A stretch of DNA of 64,000 nt from Chelativorans sp. (lineage in GTDB: Bacteria > Pseudomonadota > Alphaproteobacteria > Rhizobiales > Rhizobiaceae): NCBI RefSeq assembly GCF_031180965.1, contig NZ_JAPSLH010000002.1, positions 186,001 to 250,000 of the forward strand. The letters run 5' to 3'. Below are positions 40,890-50,823 of this stretch, piece by piece. Under the pieces are notes generated by a model. That model had not been told where the DNA came from, did no database searches, and saw only the letters and a program-made list of their open reading frames with translations. The position numbers and the translations under genes are program-made. The stretch's first letter is position 1. Each line of letters starts with the position of its first letter.

Positions 40890-41875
40890 GCCCGGACCCT
40901 CCGCGTGACAAGGATGCCCAGCATCAGCGCGAGCAGGATGGCGAGCCCCTGCACCAGGTTCTGCCATTGCGAGGGCGTGCCGACATAGAAGACGAAGGAG
41001 CTGATGAGCCCGATGATAAGCGCGCCCAGTACCGATCCCCCCACCGAGCCGCGCCCGCCGGAAAGCGCCGTACCGCCCAGTACTACGGCCGCAACCGAAT
41101 AGAGCGTCATGGCGCCGCCCACCAGCGGATCGCCGCTCGCCGTGTCGCCGGTGATGCAAAGGGCGGCAAGCGCCGAGAAGAGCCCGCAGAGGACATAGCC
41201 TTTCAGCCGGATCGCGGTGACCGGCAGCCCGCTCTGGAATGCCTTGAACGCATCGTCTCCGACGGCGAGCATCTGCGTCGTGAGTCGCGCGCGGACGGCG
41301 ATGGCGAGCACGATCGCGAGCGCTGCGACCACATAGAAGACGAAGGGGATCTCGAAGAAGCGGCCGCCATAAGTGCGCCAGTAGACCGTCGGCGCCGGCG
41401 TGCCCGCCACCGGCAAAACATAGAGCGCCATGCCGGTGAAGAGGATGCTGGTGGCGAAGGTGGCGACGATCGCCTGCAGCCGGAGCACCGCCACCACAAC
41501 GCCATTCAGGAGCCCGCAGGCAAGCCCCGTCAGGATGCCGACCGCGCAGGCGGCGAGCACCGCGCCGCCGCCCCCGCCCCAGCGCTCCATCAGCACGACA
41601 ATGGCGCAATTGACGAGCGAGAGGATCGCCCCGACGGAAAGATCCACGTCGCCCGAGTAGACCACATAGGTCTGCGCCACGGCCAGCATCATCAGCGCGA
41701 GATAGGTGCTGATGAGGCCGGTGATGGCACGGAAGCCGAGGCTGTTCGGCTGGAACCAGCCATTGAGCGCCAGGAGCACGATGAGGATGACGAGCGCCGG
41801 CAGGAAAGGAAACCGCTCCACGAGCCCCGCAATGCCCGACCGCGAGGCGGCTGTCGTTTCGCTGGCGCTCATCAT
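40886..41875 (-). CDS. Ribose-type sugar ABC transporter permease (RbsC-like), first copy
   Basis: 329-residue membrane protein. SGDVDLSVGAILSLVNC and VLGGTALSGGRGSVGGSVLGALI are the family motifs. The start (ATGATG) overlaps the ATPase stop. It pairs with the second permease encoded downstream. Confidence 0.92.
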   Translation of the reverse strand: MMSASETTAASRSGIAGLVERFPFLPALVILIVLLALNGWFQPNSLGFRAITGLISTYLALMMLAVAQTYVVYSGDVDLSVGAILSLVNCAIVVLMERWGGGGGAVLAACAVGILTGLACGLLNGVVVAVLRLQAIVATFATSILFTGMALYVLPVAGTPAPTVYWRTYGGRFFEIPFVFYVVAALAIVLAIAVRARLTTQMLAVGDDAFKAFQSGLPVTAIRLKGYVLCGLFSALAALCITGDTASGDPLVGGAMTLYSVAAVVLGGTALSGGRGSVGGSVLGALIIGLISSFVFYVGTPSQWQNLVQGLAILLALMLGILVTRRVRA

Positions 41876-43377
41876 GCGGCCTCGTATGCGGCGTGATAGA
41901 GGTTATAGCGGGTGCGGTCGGCGCCCTTGAGCTCGCGGCTCACCGAGCCGCCATTGAAAACGAGGATCCGGTCGGCATTCGCGAGCAGCTCGGCATCCTC
42001 GGACGAATAGAGCACGATGCCCATGCCTTCCGCCGCAAGCGAGCGGATCAGGGCGAAGAGATCGGCCTTGGCCTGGAGGTCGATGCCCTTCGTCGGGTCG
42101 TCGAGCAGGAGCACGTCCGGCCGGTCGATCAGCCAGCGCGCGATCACGATCTTCTGCTGGTTGCCGCCCGAGAGCGCGTTGACGGGCTGATCGTATCCGG
42201 CAAAACGCGTCTTCAGCGCCGAAAGGGGCTTGGCCGCGCGCTCGCGGAGGCTGCCGGGCCGCACTACAGATAGCTTATTGCGTAGGAAATGGATTGGCGT
42301 GACATTCTCCAGGATCGGGCGCCCATGCACCACGCCATCGCGCCCGCGGTCGCCGGAGACATAGGCAAGACCGTTGCGGATCGCCTCACGCGGCGAGCGG
42401 ATCGTCCGTTCCTCGCCCTTGAGGCGGATGGTGCCCTGGCTTGCCGGGCTGACGCCGAAGATGGAGCGCAGCACGGCCGACTGGCCCTGGCCGTGCAGCC
42501 CGCCGAACCCGACAATCTCGCCGCGCCCGACCTCGAAACTGACATTGGCAAAGCCGCGCCCGCCGAGCCCCGTGACGGCAAGCACGGTTTCCGAACTTTC
42601 GGCGGCTGCCGCCGGCGGCGCGCCGTCCGCCGCCGCAAGCTCGCCCTGCTCGCCAACCATCTGGCGGATGATGGCGGAGGGGTCGGTCTGCGAGATGAGC
42701 GAGGTGGCGACCGTCTCGCCGTCGCGGATGACGGTGACCCGGTCGCCGATGGCGAAAATCTCGTCCATGCGGTGCGAGATGAAGACGATACCGCGGCCCT
42801 GCGCCTTCAATTCCCGCAATACGTCGAAGAAGCGCTCCACCTGGGAGCGGTCGAGAGAGGAGGTCGGCTCGTCGAAGATCAGGATTGGCGCCTCGGTCGC
42901 CAGCGTCTTCATGATCTCGACGAGCTGGCGCTGATCCTCGCGCAGATGCTCCACCCGCGTATCGGCGGAAAACCCCTTACCCGCCACATCAGCAAAGCGC
43001 GAGATATAGCGCTCCGCGACCGCCTTCAGCCGGTCACGATCGACGAAGATTCCGCCTTTGGCGGGCAGTTCCGGCAGGCCTATGTTTTCCGCCACCGTCC
43101 GGTGGGCGGCAAGGCTGAGTTCCTGATAGAACGTGGCAATGCCAAGCCCACGCGCGGCGCGCGGCCCGTCGATCGAAACGGGCTTTCCGTTGATCAGCAC
43201 CTCGCCGGCATCGGGACGCACGCTACCGGCGACGATCTTGCACAGCGTGCTTTTGCCGGAGCCGTTCGAGCCGATGAGCACGTGGACCTCTCCCTCCTTG
43301 AGGTCGAAGTCGCCCCGGCTGAGCGCGATGGTCGCGCCATAGGCCTTGCGCGCGCCGCGGATCGAAAGATGCGCCAT
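41872..43377 (-). CDS. Sugar ABC transporter ATP-binding protein (RbsA-like, two ATPase domains)
   Basis: 501-residue duplicated ATPase. The first domain has Walker A IGSNGSGKSTL (about 35) and Walker B PILIFDEPTSS. The second has a degenerate Walker A region (GFGGLHGQGQSAVL, about 280) and LSGGNQQKIVIARWL with LLLDDPTKGID. One good and one degenerate site is normal for this family. It is 64 bases after the binding-protein gene. Confidence 0.94.
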   Translation of the reverse strand: MAHLSIRGARKAYGATIALSRGDFDLKEGEVHVLIGSNGSGKSTLCKIVAGSVRPDAGEVLINGKPVSIDGPRAARGLGIATFYQELSLAAHRTVAENIGLPELPAKGGIFVDRDRLKAVAERYISRFADVAGKGFSADTRVEHLREDQRQLVEIMKTLATEAPILIFDEPTSSLDRSQVERFFDVLRELKAQGRGIVFISHRMDEIFAIGDRVTVIRDGETVATSLISQTDPSAIIRQMVGEQGELAAADGAPPAAAAESSETVLAVTGLGGRGFANVSFEVGRGEIVGFGGLHGQGQSAVLRSIFGVSPASQGTIRLKGEERTIRSPREAIRNGLAYVSGDRGRDGVVHGRPILENVTPIHFLRNKLSVVRPGSLRERAAKPLSALKTRFAGYDQPVNALSGGNQQKIVIARWLIDRPDVLLLDDPTKGIDLQAKADLFALIRSLAAEGMGIVLYSSEDAELLANADRILVFNGGSVSRELKGADRTRYNLYHAAYEAA

Positions 43378-43441
43378 GCGATCACCATTGGATGCGCGAG
43401 CGCGCCCGCCGAAGGCAGGCGCGCCCCAGCTTCGGAGGAGC

Positions 43442-44461
43442 TTACTTGAAGAGAGCTTCGGCTTCCTCGATGGAAAGGGAGTGCGTGTAGGAATAGTGGC
43501 CCGGCTTGCCCTCGAGCTGGGAGTGGATCTCCTTCACATTGCTGCTGTCGATGAAGGGGATTTCCAGATACATGGCGTTGCCGTACTGGCCGGCCGTGGC
43601 GGGCTGCTTCAGTTCCTTGCCCTGCAGCATGAGGACGGCAACGTTTAGCGCGCTCGCCATCACGCCGGGAGGGTTCACCGAGGCCCCGGAGTTGAGGTTG
43701 TTCTCAACCCACAGATCGATGAAGTCCTTGCGGATTTCCCCGGTCGCGGCGATGTCGTTGGTCTTGCCGGCATCAATGATGGAGCGCCAGGCGCCCGCCG
43801 CCATGCCGTCCTGCACCCAGACGCCATTGATGTTGGGATAGGTGGCAAGGATGTTCTGCATGGCCTGTTGGCCCTGCGCCTGATCCCAGTTGGCGTTGAC
43901 CTCGTTCACCACCTTGATGTCCGGATAGTCCTTGAACACGCTGCGGTAGCCCGCCACGCGCATCTCGTTGGCCGGATGGCCCGCCACGCCGTTGATGGCG
44001 ACCACCTCGCCCTTGCCGCCCAGCGTCTCGGCAAGCCACTTGGCGCCGGCAGCACCCCAGGCGGTCTGGTCGATGCCGACATAGATGGCGTCGGGCGAGG
44101 AGACCTCGGCGTCGGTCGAGATCACCAGGATTCCAGCCTCCTTGGCCTGCGCGAAGACCGGATCGAAGGCAGTCGGGCTGTTCGGGTTGATGATGATCGC
44201 GTCGACGCCCTGGTTGATGAAGTTGCGCACATGGGCGATCTGCCCGGGCACGTCCACATTGGCGCTCTGCACGACGACCTCGACATTGACGCCCTTGTCC
44301 GCCCACTTCTTGGCCGCTTCCTGGGCTTCCTCGATCATCTGCGTGCGCCACTCGCTGCCCACCCAGCCGTTCGACAGGCCGATGGTGAAGTCCTGCGCCT
44401 GCGCGCCGACAGCAGAAAGCACTACGGCCGCGGCAGCGGCAAGCAAAACGGATTTCTTCAT
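43442..44461 (-). CDS. Sugar ABC transporter substrate-binding protein (RbsB-like)
   Basis: 339-residue periplasmic protein with signal peptide (ending GAQAQ near residue 23). The type I binding-protein body has NQGVDAIIINPNSPTAFDPV and GEVVAINGVAGHPANEMR. GLSNGWVGSEWRTQM near the N-terminus is typical of the cluster B sugar-binding group. The ATG has AAAGGAGGAG upstream. It is first in the transporter operon and follows the LacI palindrome. Confidence 0.93.
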   Translation of the reverse strand: MKKSVLLAAAAAVVLSAVGAQAQDFTIGLSNGWVGSEWRTQMIEEAQEAAKKWADKGVNVEVVVQSANVDVPGQIAHVRNFINQGVDAIIINPNSPTAFDPVFAQAKEAGILVISTDAEVSSPDAIYVGIDQTAWGAAGAKWLAETLGGKGEVVAINGVAGHPANEMRVAGYRSVFKDYPDIKVVNEVNANWDQAQGQQAMQNILATYPNINGVWVQDGMAAGAWRSIIDAGKTNDIAATGEIRKDFIDLWVENNLNSGASVNPPGVMASALNVAVLMLQGKELKQPATAGQYGNAMYLEIPFIDSSNVKEIHSQLEGKPGHYSYTHSLSIEEAEALFK

Positions 44462-44483
44462 GTTCTCCTCCTTTGAAGCTCGA

Positions 44484-44497
44484 TGAAATCGATTTCA
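44484..44497. promoter_or_regulatory. LacI-type operator upstream of the sugar ABC operon
   Basis: TGAAATCGATTTCA is a perfect 14-base palindrome with the central CG typical of LacI-family sites. It lies 22 bases before the binding-protein start, where binding would block transcription. The LacI gene in the same operon is the obvious partner. The rest of 44498-44619 shows nothing clear. Confidence 0.75.
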
Positions 44498-44619
44498 GGC
44501 GGGATTTCTAGCAGATGCTCAGGCAGTGATCCAGAGCGGGAAGACGGAAAAAATCGCGCCTCTTTGAGGGAGCGGAAGGGACCGCGATCGAAAAGAAGCC
44601 CCTACCCCGAAACGAGCGC

Positions 44620-44829
44620 CTACCGGCCCAAAGGCTGCTTTGCCAGCGTGGTCAATTCGTCCTCGTCGGTGATCCCGGCAAGATAATAGCCGAGAATTCG
44701 CGAGGCGCGTGCTTCCCGGTCATGATCTGTTTCAGCTGGCAGGGACGTCTTGTCGAACACACGCCCAAGTAGTTCCACTTCAGCGGGATTCAGAATGCCT
44801 GCTTCTTTTGCTTTGCTGCGGTAAGGCAT
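44620..44829 (-). CDS. Small hypothetical protein
   Basis: 69-residue soluble, charged protein (MPYRSKAKEAGILNPAE...). I recognise no domain. The predicted helix-rich start and the ILGYYLAGITDEDELTTLAKQ tail give it a real-protein composition, unlike antisense frames. It is alone between the sugar operon and kynB. The region 44830-45013 next to it has no gene or clear signal. Confidence 0.5.
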   Translation of the reverse strand: MPYRSKAKEAGILNPAEVELLGRVFDKTSLPAETDHDREARASRILGYYLAGITDEDELTTLAKQPLGR

Positions 44830-45013
44830 GGATAAAATGTATCGGAGGAGTTGTTAGGCCGTCAATCTCTCCTGCTCGCAGCGGACGGGCAGGAGTTTCG
44901 TGGCCGTATACTTCGCCTCATCGCACAGATTCTTGCATTACCACGCCGGCCCACGGCGATCGATGAAAAGGCCGCAGCGCCGCCCTTGGACCGGCCCTGC
45001 GGAGCGCCGCGAA

Positions 45014-45844
45014 TTATTCTGCGAGAAGGGCCCGCGTCAGCGGATGAGCCGGATCGGCAAGGCCGTCGATCACGGAGAAATGATGCTTGTCCGGCTCGAC
45101 CACCTCGGACGTGGCCGCGCCGAGGCCGGCCCAGATATTGGCGAGCAGCGCATTCTGGCGCAGGAATTCGGCGCGCTCGCCGCCGCCGACCCAGCAGGTG
45201 ACGCGCGCCCCCTCCAGCGGCCGCAGCAACGCCGGGCTCTCGGCAAGCGCCTCCGCCTCGCCAATGCCGAGCGTGCCGTTCATCGCGGTGCGCATGATGG
45301 GACGGAGGTCGTGCACGCCGGAAATCGAGACGACGCGGCGGATCCGCGCCCGCATCTCCGCCGCAAGCGGCGTAGTGGCGGAGACCATCCGGCTGGCAAG
45401 GTGCCCCCCGGCCGAGTGGCCGGCGAGCATTACGGGCCCCCCCACCATCTGCGCCGCCGCTTCCACGGCAGCGCCGATCTCCTCCACGATGCCGGCGATC
45501 CTGATCTCGGGGCAGAGCGTGTAGGAGGGCATGGCTACGGCATAGCCGCTTTCCACCGGCCCGGCAGCAAGATGCGACCAGAAACTCTTGTCGAACCTCA
45601 TCCAGTACCCGCCGTGGACGAAGACGACGAGACCTATGGGCGCCTTGTCGGGCAGAAAGAGGTCGAGCCGGTTGCGCTCCCTCTGTCCATAGGAGATGTC
45701 CAGCCTGGCGCGGCTGGCTGCGGCGAGCCGATCTCGGAAGTCCCGCGCCGGTTCTATCCAAAGGGCCGGCCAGCGGTCGCTGTTCGGGATGTTCGGCCCG
45801 TTTGCGTAGGCATCGTCCCAGTCGGCAATCCTTCGCTCGAACAT
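45014..45844 (-). CDS. kynB: Alpha/beta-hydrolase, probable kynurenine formamidase
   Basis: 276-residue hydrolase of the arylformamidase type. The oxyanion motif HGGYW is near residue 85, the nucleophile elbow AGHSAGG is near 150, and the catalytic His is in DKHHFSVID near the C-terminus. It hydrolyses N-formylkynurenine to kynurenine and formate. The ATG at 45844 has GGAGGGG upstream; one at 45871 does not. Adjacency to kynA, and kynU within the locus, supports the role; it is not the metal-dependent KynB type. Confidence 0.8.
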   Translation of the reverse strand: MFERRIADWDDAYANGPNIPNSDRWPALWIEPARDFRDRLAAASRARLDISYGQRERNRLDLFLPDKAPIGLVVFVHGGYWMRFDKSFWSHLAAGPVESGYAVAMPSYTLCPEIRIAGIVEEIGAAVEAAAQMVGGPVMLAGHSAGGHLASRMVSATTPLAAEMRARIRRVVSISGVHDLRPIMRTAMNGTLGIGEAEALAESPALLRPLEGARVTCWVGGGERAEFLRQNALLANIWAGLGAATSEVVEPDKHHFSVIDGLADPAHPLTRALLAE

Positions 45845-45915
45845 CGGCCCCTCCGCTGAATGGCGCTGCATTGAGCGGCAGGAAAAGCATCCAAGTCAAC
45901 AGCGCGCAGGAGAAG

Positions 45916-45932
45916 TTTTAGGCTTGAAGTAT
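45916..45932 (+). promoter_or_regulatory. Motif shared with the ABM promoter, upstream of the aminobenzoate-ligase operon
   Basis: TTTTAGGCTTGAAGTAT lies in the 226-base region between kynB and the ligase gene. The same motif (15 of 17 bases) is found on the minus strand at 61058-61042 upstream of the 2-aminobenzoyl-CoA monooxygenase/reductase gene. Each reads in the direction of its operon. Probably a common regulator site or promoter element; the MarR at 57464-57940 is the only candidate regulator nearby. Confidence 0.6.
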
Positions 45933-46070
45933 TTTTCGGGCAATGTCATGCTGGGAACCGTGTCACGAGAGTGGGAGGCTCGCCGTGCCGATCGTAATCC
46001 CCGCATGCTCCAGGCCCGGCCGAGGCGGCAGCCGCCGGCCTGCCGCGGCGCTTATGCGGAGAGCCCGGCC

Positions 46071-47696
46071 ATGCTAGGTCCGTCGGCCCATATCGACACC
46101 TTCACGCGCGACAACCTTCCGCCGCCGGAGGAGTGGCCGGACTTCCTGCTCGACGGCTTCCAGTATCCCGAATATCTCAATGCCGCCGTGGAGCTCACCG
46201 ACCGGATGGTCGAGCAGGGCTTCGGCGACCGGACGGCGCTGATCGGCAATGGCCGGCGGCGCACCTACAAGGAGCTCTCCGACTGGACCAACCGGCTCGC
46301 CCATGCGCTGGTCGAGAATTACGGGATAAAGCCGGGCAACCGGGTGCTGATCCGCTCCGCCAACAATCCGGCCATGGTCGCCTGCTGGCTGGCCGCCACC
46401 AAGGCCGGCGCGGTGGTCGTCAACACCATGCCCATGCTGCGCGCGGGCGAGCTTGCCAAGATCGTCGACAAGGCGGAGGTCGGCCTCGCCCTTTGCGATA
46501 CGCGGCTGATGGACGAGCTCGTCGCCTGCGCCAAGGACAGCCGTTTCCTCAAGCAGGTGGTGGGCTTCGACGGCACGGCCAATCACGATGCCGAGCTTGA
46601 CCGCATCGCGCTCGGCAAGCCCGTCACCTTCGAGGCCGTGAAGACCGGCCGTGACGACGTGGCGCTGCTCGGCTTCACCTCGGGCACGACGGGCGTACCC
46701 AAGGCGACGATGCATTTCCACCGCGATCTGCTGATCATCGCCGATGCCTATGCGAAGGAGATCCTGCAGGTGACGCCGGACGACATCTTCGTCGGCTCCC
46801 CGCCGCTTGCCTTCACCTTCGGCCTCGGCGGGCTGGCGATCTTTCCCCTCCGTTTCGGCGCGGCGGCCACGCTTCTGGAGCATGCGACGCCGGCCAACAT
46901 GATCGACATCATCGAGACCTACAAGGCGACTGTCTCCTTCACCGCGCCGACGGCCTACCGGGCCATGCTGAAGGCCATGGACGAAGGCGCGGATCTTTCT
47001 TCGCTGCGCGCCGCCGTCTCGGCCGGCGAGACCCTGCCGGGGCCCGTCTTCGAGGAATGGATGAGGAAGACCGGTAAGCCGATTGTCGACGGGATCGGCT
47101 CGACCGAGATGCTGCACATCTTCATCTCCAACCGCTTCGGTGAGCTGAGGCCCGGCTCGACCGGCCGGGCGGTGGGCGGCTACGAGGCCCGCATCGTGGA
47201 CGAGGACATGCGCGAAGTACCGCGCGGTACGCCCGGCAGGCTGGCCGTCCGCGGCCCCACCGGGTGCCGCTACATGGCCGATGACCGACAGCGCGACTAT
47301 GTGCGCAATGGCTGGAACATCACCGGGGACACATTCCTCCAGGACGAGGAAGGCTATTTCCACTTCGTCGCCCGTTCCGACGACATGATCATCAGCGCCG
47401 GCTACAATATAGCCGGGCCGGAGGTGGAGGCGGCGCTGCTGGCCCATCCCGACGTCGCCGAATGCGCGGTGATCGGCGCGCCCGACCAGGAGCGCGGTCA
47501 GATCGTGGAGGCCCATGTGGTGCTGGTTGAGGGCGTGGCGCGGGACGAGGCCTGCGTCAAGCGGCTGCAGGATCATGTGAAGGCCACCATCGCGCCCTAC
47601 AAATACCCGCGCTCGATCAGGTTCACCGACGCCCTGCCCAAGACGCTGACCGGAAAGATCCAGCGCTTCCGGCTGAGGACGGAGAGCCCCACTTGA
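46071..47696 (+). CDS. abmG: 2-aminobenzoate-CoA ligase
   Basis: 541-residue AMP-forming ligase of the benzoate-CoA ligase group. [21 protein letters not shown] near residue 200, [15 protein letters not shown], and [11 protein letters not shown] at the C-terminus are visible. It activates anthranilate, the product of kynU, as CoA thioester for ABM. The ATG at 46071 has GGAGAG at the right distance; a longer frame from 45924 would swallow the shared motif. Its stop overlaps the kynA TTG start. Confidence 0.88.
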   Translation: MLGPSAHIDTFTRDNLPPPEEWPDFLLDGFQYPEYLNAAVELTDRMVEQGFGDRTALIGNGRRRTYKELSDWTNRLAHALVENYGIKPGNRVLIRSANNPAMVACWLAATKAGAVVVNTMPMLRAGELAKIVDKAEVGLALCDTRLMDELVACAKDSRFLKQVVGFDGTANHDAELDRIALGKPVTFEAVKTGRDDVALLGFTSGTTGVPKATMHFHRDLLIIADAYAKEILQVTPDDIFVGSPPLAFTFGLGGLAIFPLRFGAAATLLEHATPANMIDIIETYKATVSFTAPTAYRAMLKAMDEGADLSSLRAAVSAGETLPGPVFEEWMRKTGKPIVDGIGSTEMLHIFISNRFGELRPGSTGRAVGGYEARIVDEDMREVPRGTPGRLAVRGPTGCRYMADDRQRDYVRNGWNITGDTFLQDEEGYFHFVARSDDMIISAGYNIAGPEVEAALLAHPDVAECAVIGAPDQERGQIVEAHVVLVEGVARDEACVKRLQDHVKATIAPYKYPRSIRFTDALPKTLTGKIQRFRLRTESPT

Positions 47697-48529
47697 CCGA
47701 GCCCCACGATCCCGCGGCGGAAGGTGCCGAGATGTCGTTCCGGGACCGCATGTCCTATAGCGACTATCTGCATCTGGAGCGCGTGCTCGAGGCCCAGGAA
47801 CCCCTGTCCTCCTCGCATGACGAGTTGCTGTTCATCATCCAGCACCAGACCTCCGAACTCTGGATGAAGCTTGCCCTGCACGAAATCAGCTCGGCGATGC
47901 GCATGATCCGCGCCGACAATCTGGAGCCGTCCTTCAAGATGCTGTCCCGGGTGGCGCGCATCTTCGAGCAATTGAACAGCGCCTGGGACGTGCTGCGGAC
48001 GATGACGCCGAGTGAATACACCGAATTCCGCGGCGCGCTTGGCCAATCCTCCGGCTTCCAGTCCTGGCAGTACCGTGCCATCGAGTTCATGGCCGGCAAC
48101 AGGAATCCCGCGATGCTGCGCCCGCATGCGCACCGGCAGGAGGTGGTGCAGAAGCTGGAGGCGATCCTGGCGGAACCCTCGCTTTATGACGAGGCGATCC
48201 TCCTGCTCGGCCGCAGCGGCTTCGATATCGGCGCCGACGGCAGGCGCAGCGACTGGCGGCAGGCCCGCTCCGAGAGTGAGGAGGTGCTGGAGGCCTGGCG
48301 CACGGTCTATCGCGATCCGCAGCGCTACTGGCAGTTCTACGAACTGGCCGAGAAGCTGGTGGATTTCGAGGACTATTTCCGCCGCTGGCGCTTCAACCAT
48401 GTAACGACGGTGGAGCGCATCATCGGCCTGAAGCGCGGCACCGGCGGCACCGCCGGGGTTTCGTATCTCAAAAAGATGCTGGAGGTTGAACTGTTTCCAG
48501 AACTCTGGAAAGTTCGCACCAGGCTCTGA
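47693..48529 (+). CDS. kynA: Tryptophan 2,3-dioxygenase
   Basis: 278-residue haem enzyme that opens the indole ring of tryptophan to N-formylkynurenine. The substrate-site motif [19 protein letters not shown] is near residue 43, and [15 protein letters not shown] carries the haem-ligand histidine, followed by [13 protein letters not shown]. The start is a TTG overlapping the ligase stop (TTGA); an in-frame ATG at 47732 is the alternative and still precedes the conserved domain. Confidence 0.95.
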   Translation: MTEPHDPAAEGAEMSFRDRMSYSDYLHLERVLEAQEPLSSSHDELLFIIQHQTSELWMKLALHEISSAMRMIRADNLEPSFKMLSRVARIFEQLNSAWDVLRTMTPSEYTEFRGALGQSSGFQSWQYRAIEFMAGNRNPAMLRPHAHRQEVVQKLEAILAEPSLYDEAILLLGRSGFDIGADGRRSDWRQARSESEEVLEAWRTVYRDPQRYWQFYELAEKLVDFEDYFRRWRFNHVTTVERIIGLKRGTGGTAGVSYLKKMLEVELFPELWKVRTRL

Positions 48530-48557
48530 AAACATGAGCTTCTAGGGAGGATACTCG

Positions 48558-49694
48558 ATGAAAAGCATTGCAGCAGGCATTTTCGGGCTGAGCCTCGTGG
48601 CCTCCAGCCTGGCCTATGCCGAGCCGGTGAAGATCGGCGTCATCACCACCTTGTCGGGCGGCGGCGCCGGGCTCGGCATCGACATGCGCGACGCCTTCAC
48701 GCTCGCCATGAAGCAGGCGGGCAACGAGGAGATCGAGCTCGTCATCGAGGACGACGCCCAGAAGCCCGAACTCGCGGTGCAGATCGCCGAGAAGATGATC
48801 CAGAGCGACAAGGTCGACCTGATGACCGGCATCATCTGGTCGAACCTGGCCATGGCCGTGGTGCCCAATGTGGTGGCGCAGGACATCATCTACTTGTCGC
48901 CCAATGCCGGCCCCTCGGCACTGGCCGGCGCCAACTGCAACCCGAACTATTTCAACGTCGCCTATCAGAACGACAATTTCCACGAGGCGATGGGGCAATA
49001 CGCCAGCGAGAACTACAAGAAGACATTCATTCTCGCGCCCAACTATCCGGCGGGCAAGGATTCGCTCACAGGTTTCAAGCGATTCTACAAGGGCGAGCTT
49101 GCCGGCGAGCTTTATACGCAGGTAGGCCAGACCGACTATGCCGCCGAGATCGCGCAGATCCGCGCCTCGGGAGCGGATTCGGTGTTCTTCTTCCTGCCGG
49201 GCGGCATGGGCATCGCCTTCATGAAGCAATACGCGCAATCGGGCGTCGGTATTCCCGTCATGGGCCCGAGCTTCTCCTTCAGCCAGGACGTGCTGCCGGC
49301 CGTGGGAGATGCCGCCCTCGGCGTGAAGAACTCGGCCTCCTGGTCCAAGGACCTCGACAACGAGGCCAACAAGAAATTCGTCGAGGCGTTCCAGGCGGAG
49401 TACGGCCGGCTGCCCTCCATCTACGCGGCACAGAGCTGGGATACGGCAAACCTCATCCTGTCCGCCCTGTCCAAGGCAAGCGTGAAGGACAAGGAAGCTT
49501 TCAGGGCGGCATTGAAGGAGGCTGATTTTGCATCCGTGCGCGGCGACTTCGAGTTCAATACAAACAACCACCCCATCCAGGACATCTATATCCGCGAGGT
49601 CATCAAGGAGGGCGACGTGCTGACCAACAAGATCGTCGCCACGGCCTTCGAGGATCACAAGGACGCCTACGCCGAACAATGCCAGATGCAGTAG
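48558..49694 (+). CDS. Branched-chain-amino-acid-type ABC transporter substrate-binding protein
   Basis: 378-residue LivJ/urea-type periplasmic protein. A signal peptide ends at SLAYA, followed by VKIGVITTLSGGGAGLGIDMRDAF and TGIIWSNLAMAVVP. Located after kynA, it probably binds tryptophan, kynurenine or anthranilate rather than leucine (inference). It is followed by a strong stem-loop before the permease genes. Confidence 0.9.
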   Translation: MKSIAAGIFGLSLVASSLAYAEPVKIGVITTLSGGGAGLGIDMRDAFTLAMKQAGNEEIELVIEDDAQKPELAVQIAEKMIQSDKVDLMTGIIWSNLAMAVVPNVVAQDIIYLSPNAGPSALAGANCNPNYFNVAYQNDNFHEAMGQYASENYKKTFILAPNYPAGKDSLTGFKRFYKGELAGELYTQVGQTDYAAEIAQIRASGADSVFFFLPGGMGIAFMKQYAQSGVGIPVMGPSFSFSQDVLPAVGDAALGVKNSASWSKDLDNEANKKFVEAFQAEYGRLPSIYAAQSWDTANLILSALSKASVKDKEAFRAALKEADFASVRGDFEFNTNNHPIQDIYIREVIKEGDVLTNKIVATAFEDHKDAYAEQCQMQ

Positions 49695-49767
49695 CTGGGC
49701 GGCATGCGCGAGGCCGGAGCGGCTCGTCTACGGACTCCCTGCCGACCGGATATACGGGCCCCCGCAG

Positions 49768-49801
49768 CACCCCTCTCAGGCTCGACAGCCGGAGAGGGGT
49801 G
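49768..49801 (+). terminator. Stem-loop between binding-protein and permease genes
   Basis: A perfect 10-base stem CACCCCTCTC / GAGAGGGGTG encloses a second stem GGCT/AGCC, with only one mismatch between the two. No T-run follows. Between a binding-protein gene and its permease gene such hairpins usually lower downstream expression or protect the upstream mRNA. The rest of 49695-49895 has no gene. Confidence 0.6.
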
Positions 49802-49895
49802 TAAAGGCCGCTACAGCGAACTTTCTACCGGCGGTCAGCCACCCGGCATGACCGGTAGCTCGATGCCCTGATACCCCTTCCCCGGATCCTGCCCA

Positions 49896-50816
49896 TTGTC
49901 CGCTGCCCTCCTCCTTGAACAGCTCCTGAACGGCCTGCAGCTCGGCGTCATGCTGTTCCTGATGGCGGCCGGCCTGACGCTCATCTTCGGCGTCATGGGC
50001 CTCATAAACCTCGCGCATGGCTCCCTCTACATGGTCGGCGCGTTTGCCTGTGCGATGATCGCGTCCGCCACCGGCTCCTTCTGGATCGGCCTTGCGGCCA
50101 GCCTGGTAGCGGCCGCCGCCGCCGGCGCGATCGTGGAGGTGCTCGTCATCCGCCGGCTCTATCAGCGCGACCATCTCGACCAGGTGCTTGCGACCTTCGC
50201 GCTCATCCTGATCTTTTCCGAAGGCACGCGCTGGCTGTTCGGCTCCTTTCCCCTCTATCTCGATATCCCACCGCTGCTCCAGGGGGCCGTGCCCCTGCCC
50301 GGCGGAGGCCAGTATCAGCTCTACCGACTGGCCGTCATCGGCGTCGGCGTCGTCGTGGCCGCCGGCCTTTACCTGCTGATTTCCCGCACCCGGCTCGGCA
50401 TGCGCATCCGCGCGGGCGAGTCGGACCGCGAGATGATCGCCGCCCTGGGCGTCGACATCTCCACCCTCTATACGGTCGTGTTCGCCCTCGGTGCGGCGCT
50501 CGCCGGCCTTGCCGGAGCTCTTGTCGGCGCGCTGCAATCGGTGCAGGTGGGAATGGGCGAGCCGGTGCTGATCCTCGCCTTCGTGGTGATCGTGATCGGC
50601 GGCATCGGCTCCATCAAGGGCGCGCTGTTCGGCGCCGTCCTCGTCGGCGTGGTCGACACTATGGGCCGCTTCCTGCTTCCGCAGGCACTGTCGCTGATGC
50701 TTCCGGCCTCGCAGGCCAATCTCGTGGGCGCGGCGCTTGCCTCCATGCTGATCTATATCGTTATGGCGCTCATCCTGGCGATCAGGCCGAGCGGCCTGTT
50801 CTCCGCGCAGTCGTGA
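49896..50816 (+). CDS. livH: Branched-chain-type ABC transporter permease LivH
   Basis: 306-residue membrane protein with eight or so helices. It has the family start LLEQLLNGLQLGVMLFLMAAGLTLIFGVMGLINLAHG and the loop GESDREMIAALGVDI. No ATG exists near the conserved start; the TTG at 49896 is used, with a weak ribosome site. It is the first gene of livHMGF. Confidence 0.9.
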   Translation: MSAALLLEQLLNGLQLGVMLFLMAAGLTLIFGVMGLINLAHGSLYMVGAFACAMIASATGSFWIGLAASLVAAAAAGAIVEVLVIRRLYQRDHLDQVLATFALILIFSEGTRWLFGSFPLYLDIPPLLQGAVPLPGGGQYQLYRLAVIGVGVVVAAGLYLLISRTRLGMRIRAGESDREMIAALGVDISTLYTVVFALGAALAGLAGALVGALQSVQVGMGEPVLILAFVVIVIGGIGSIKGALFGAVLVGVVDTMGRFLLPQALSLMLPASQANLVGAALASMLIYIVMALILAIRPSGLFSAQS

Positions 50817-50823
50817 GGGGCCG

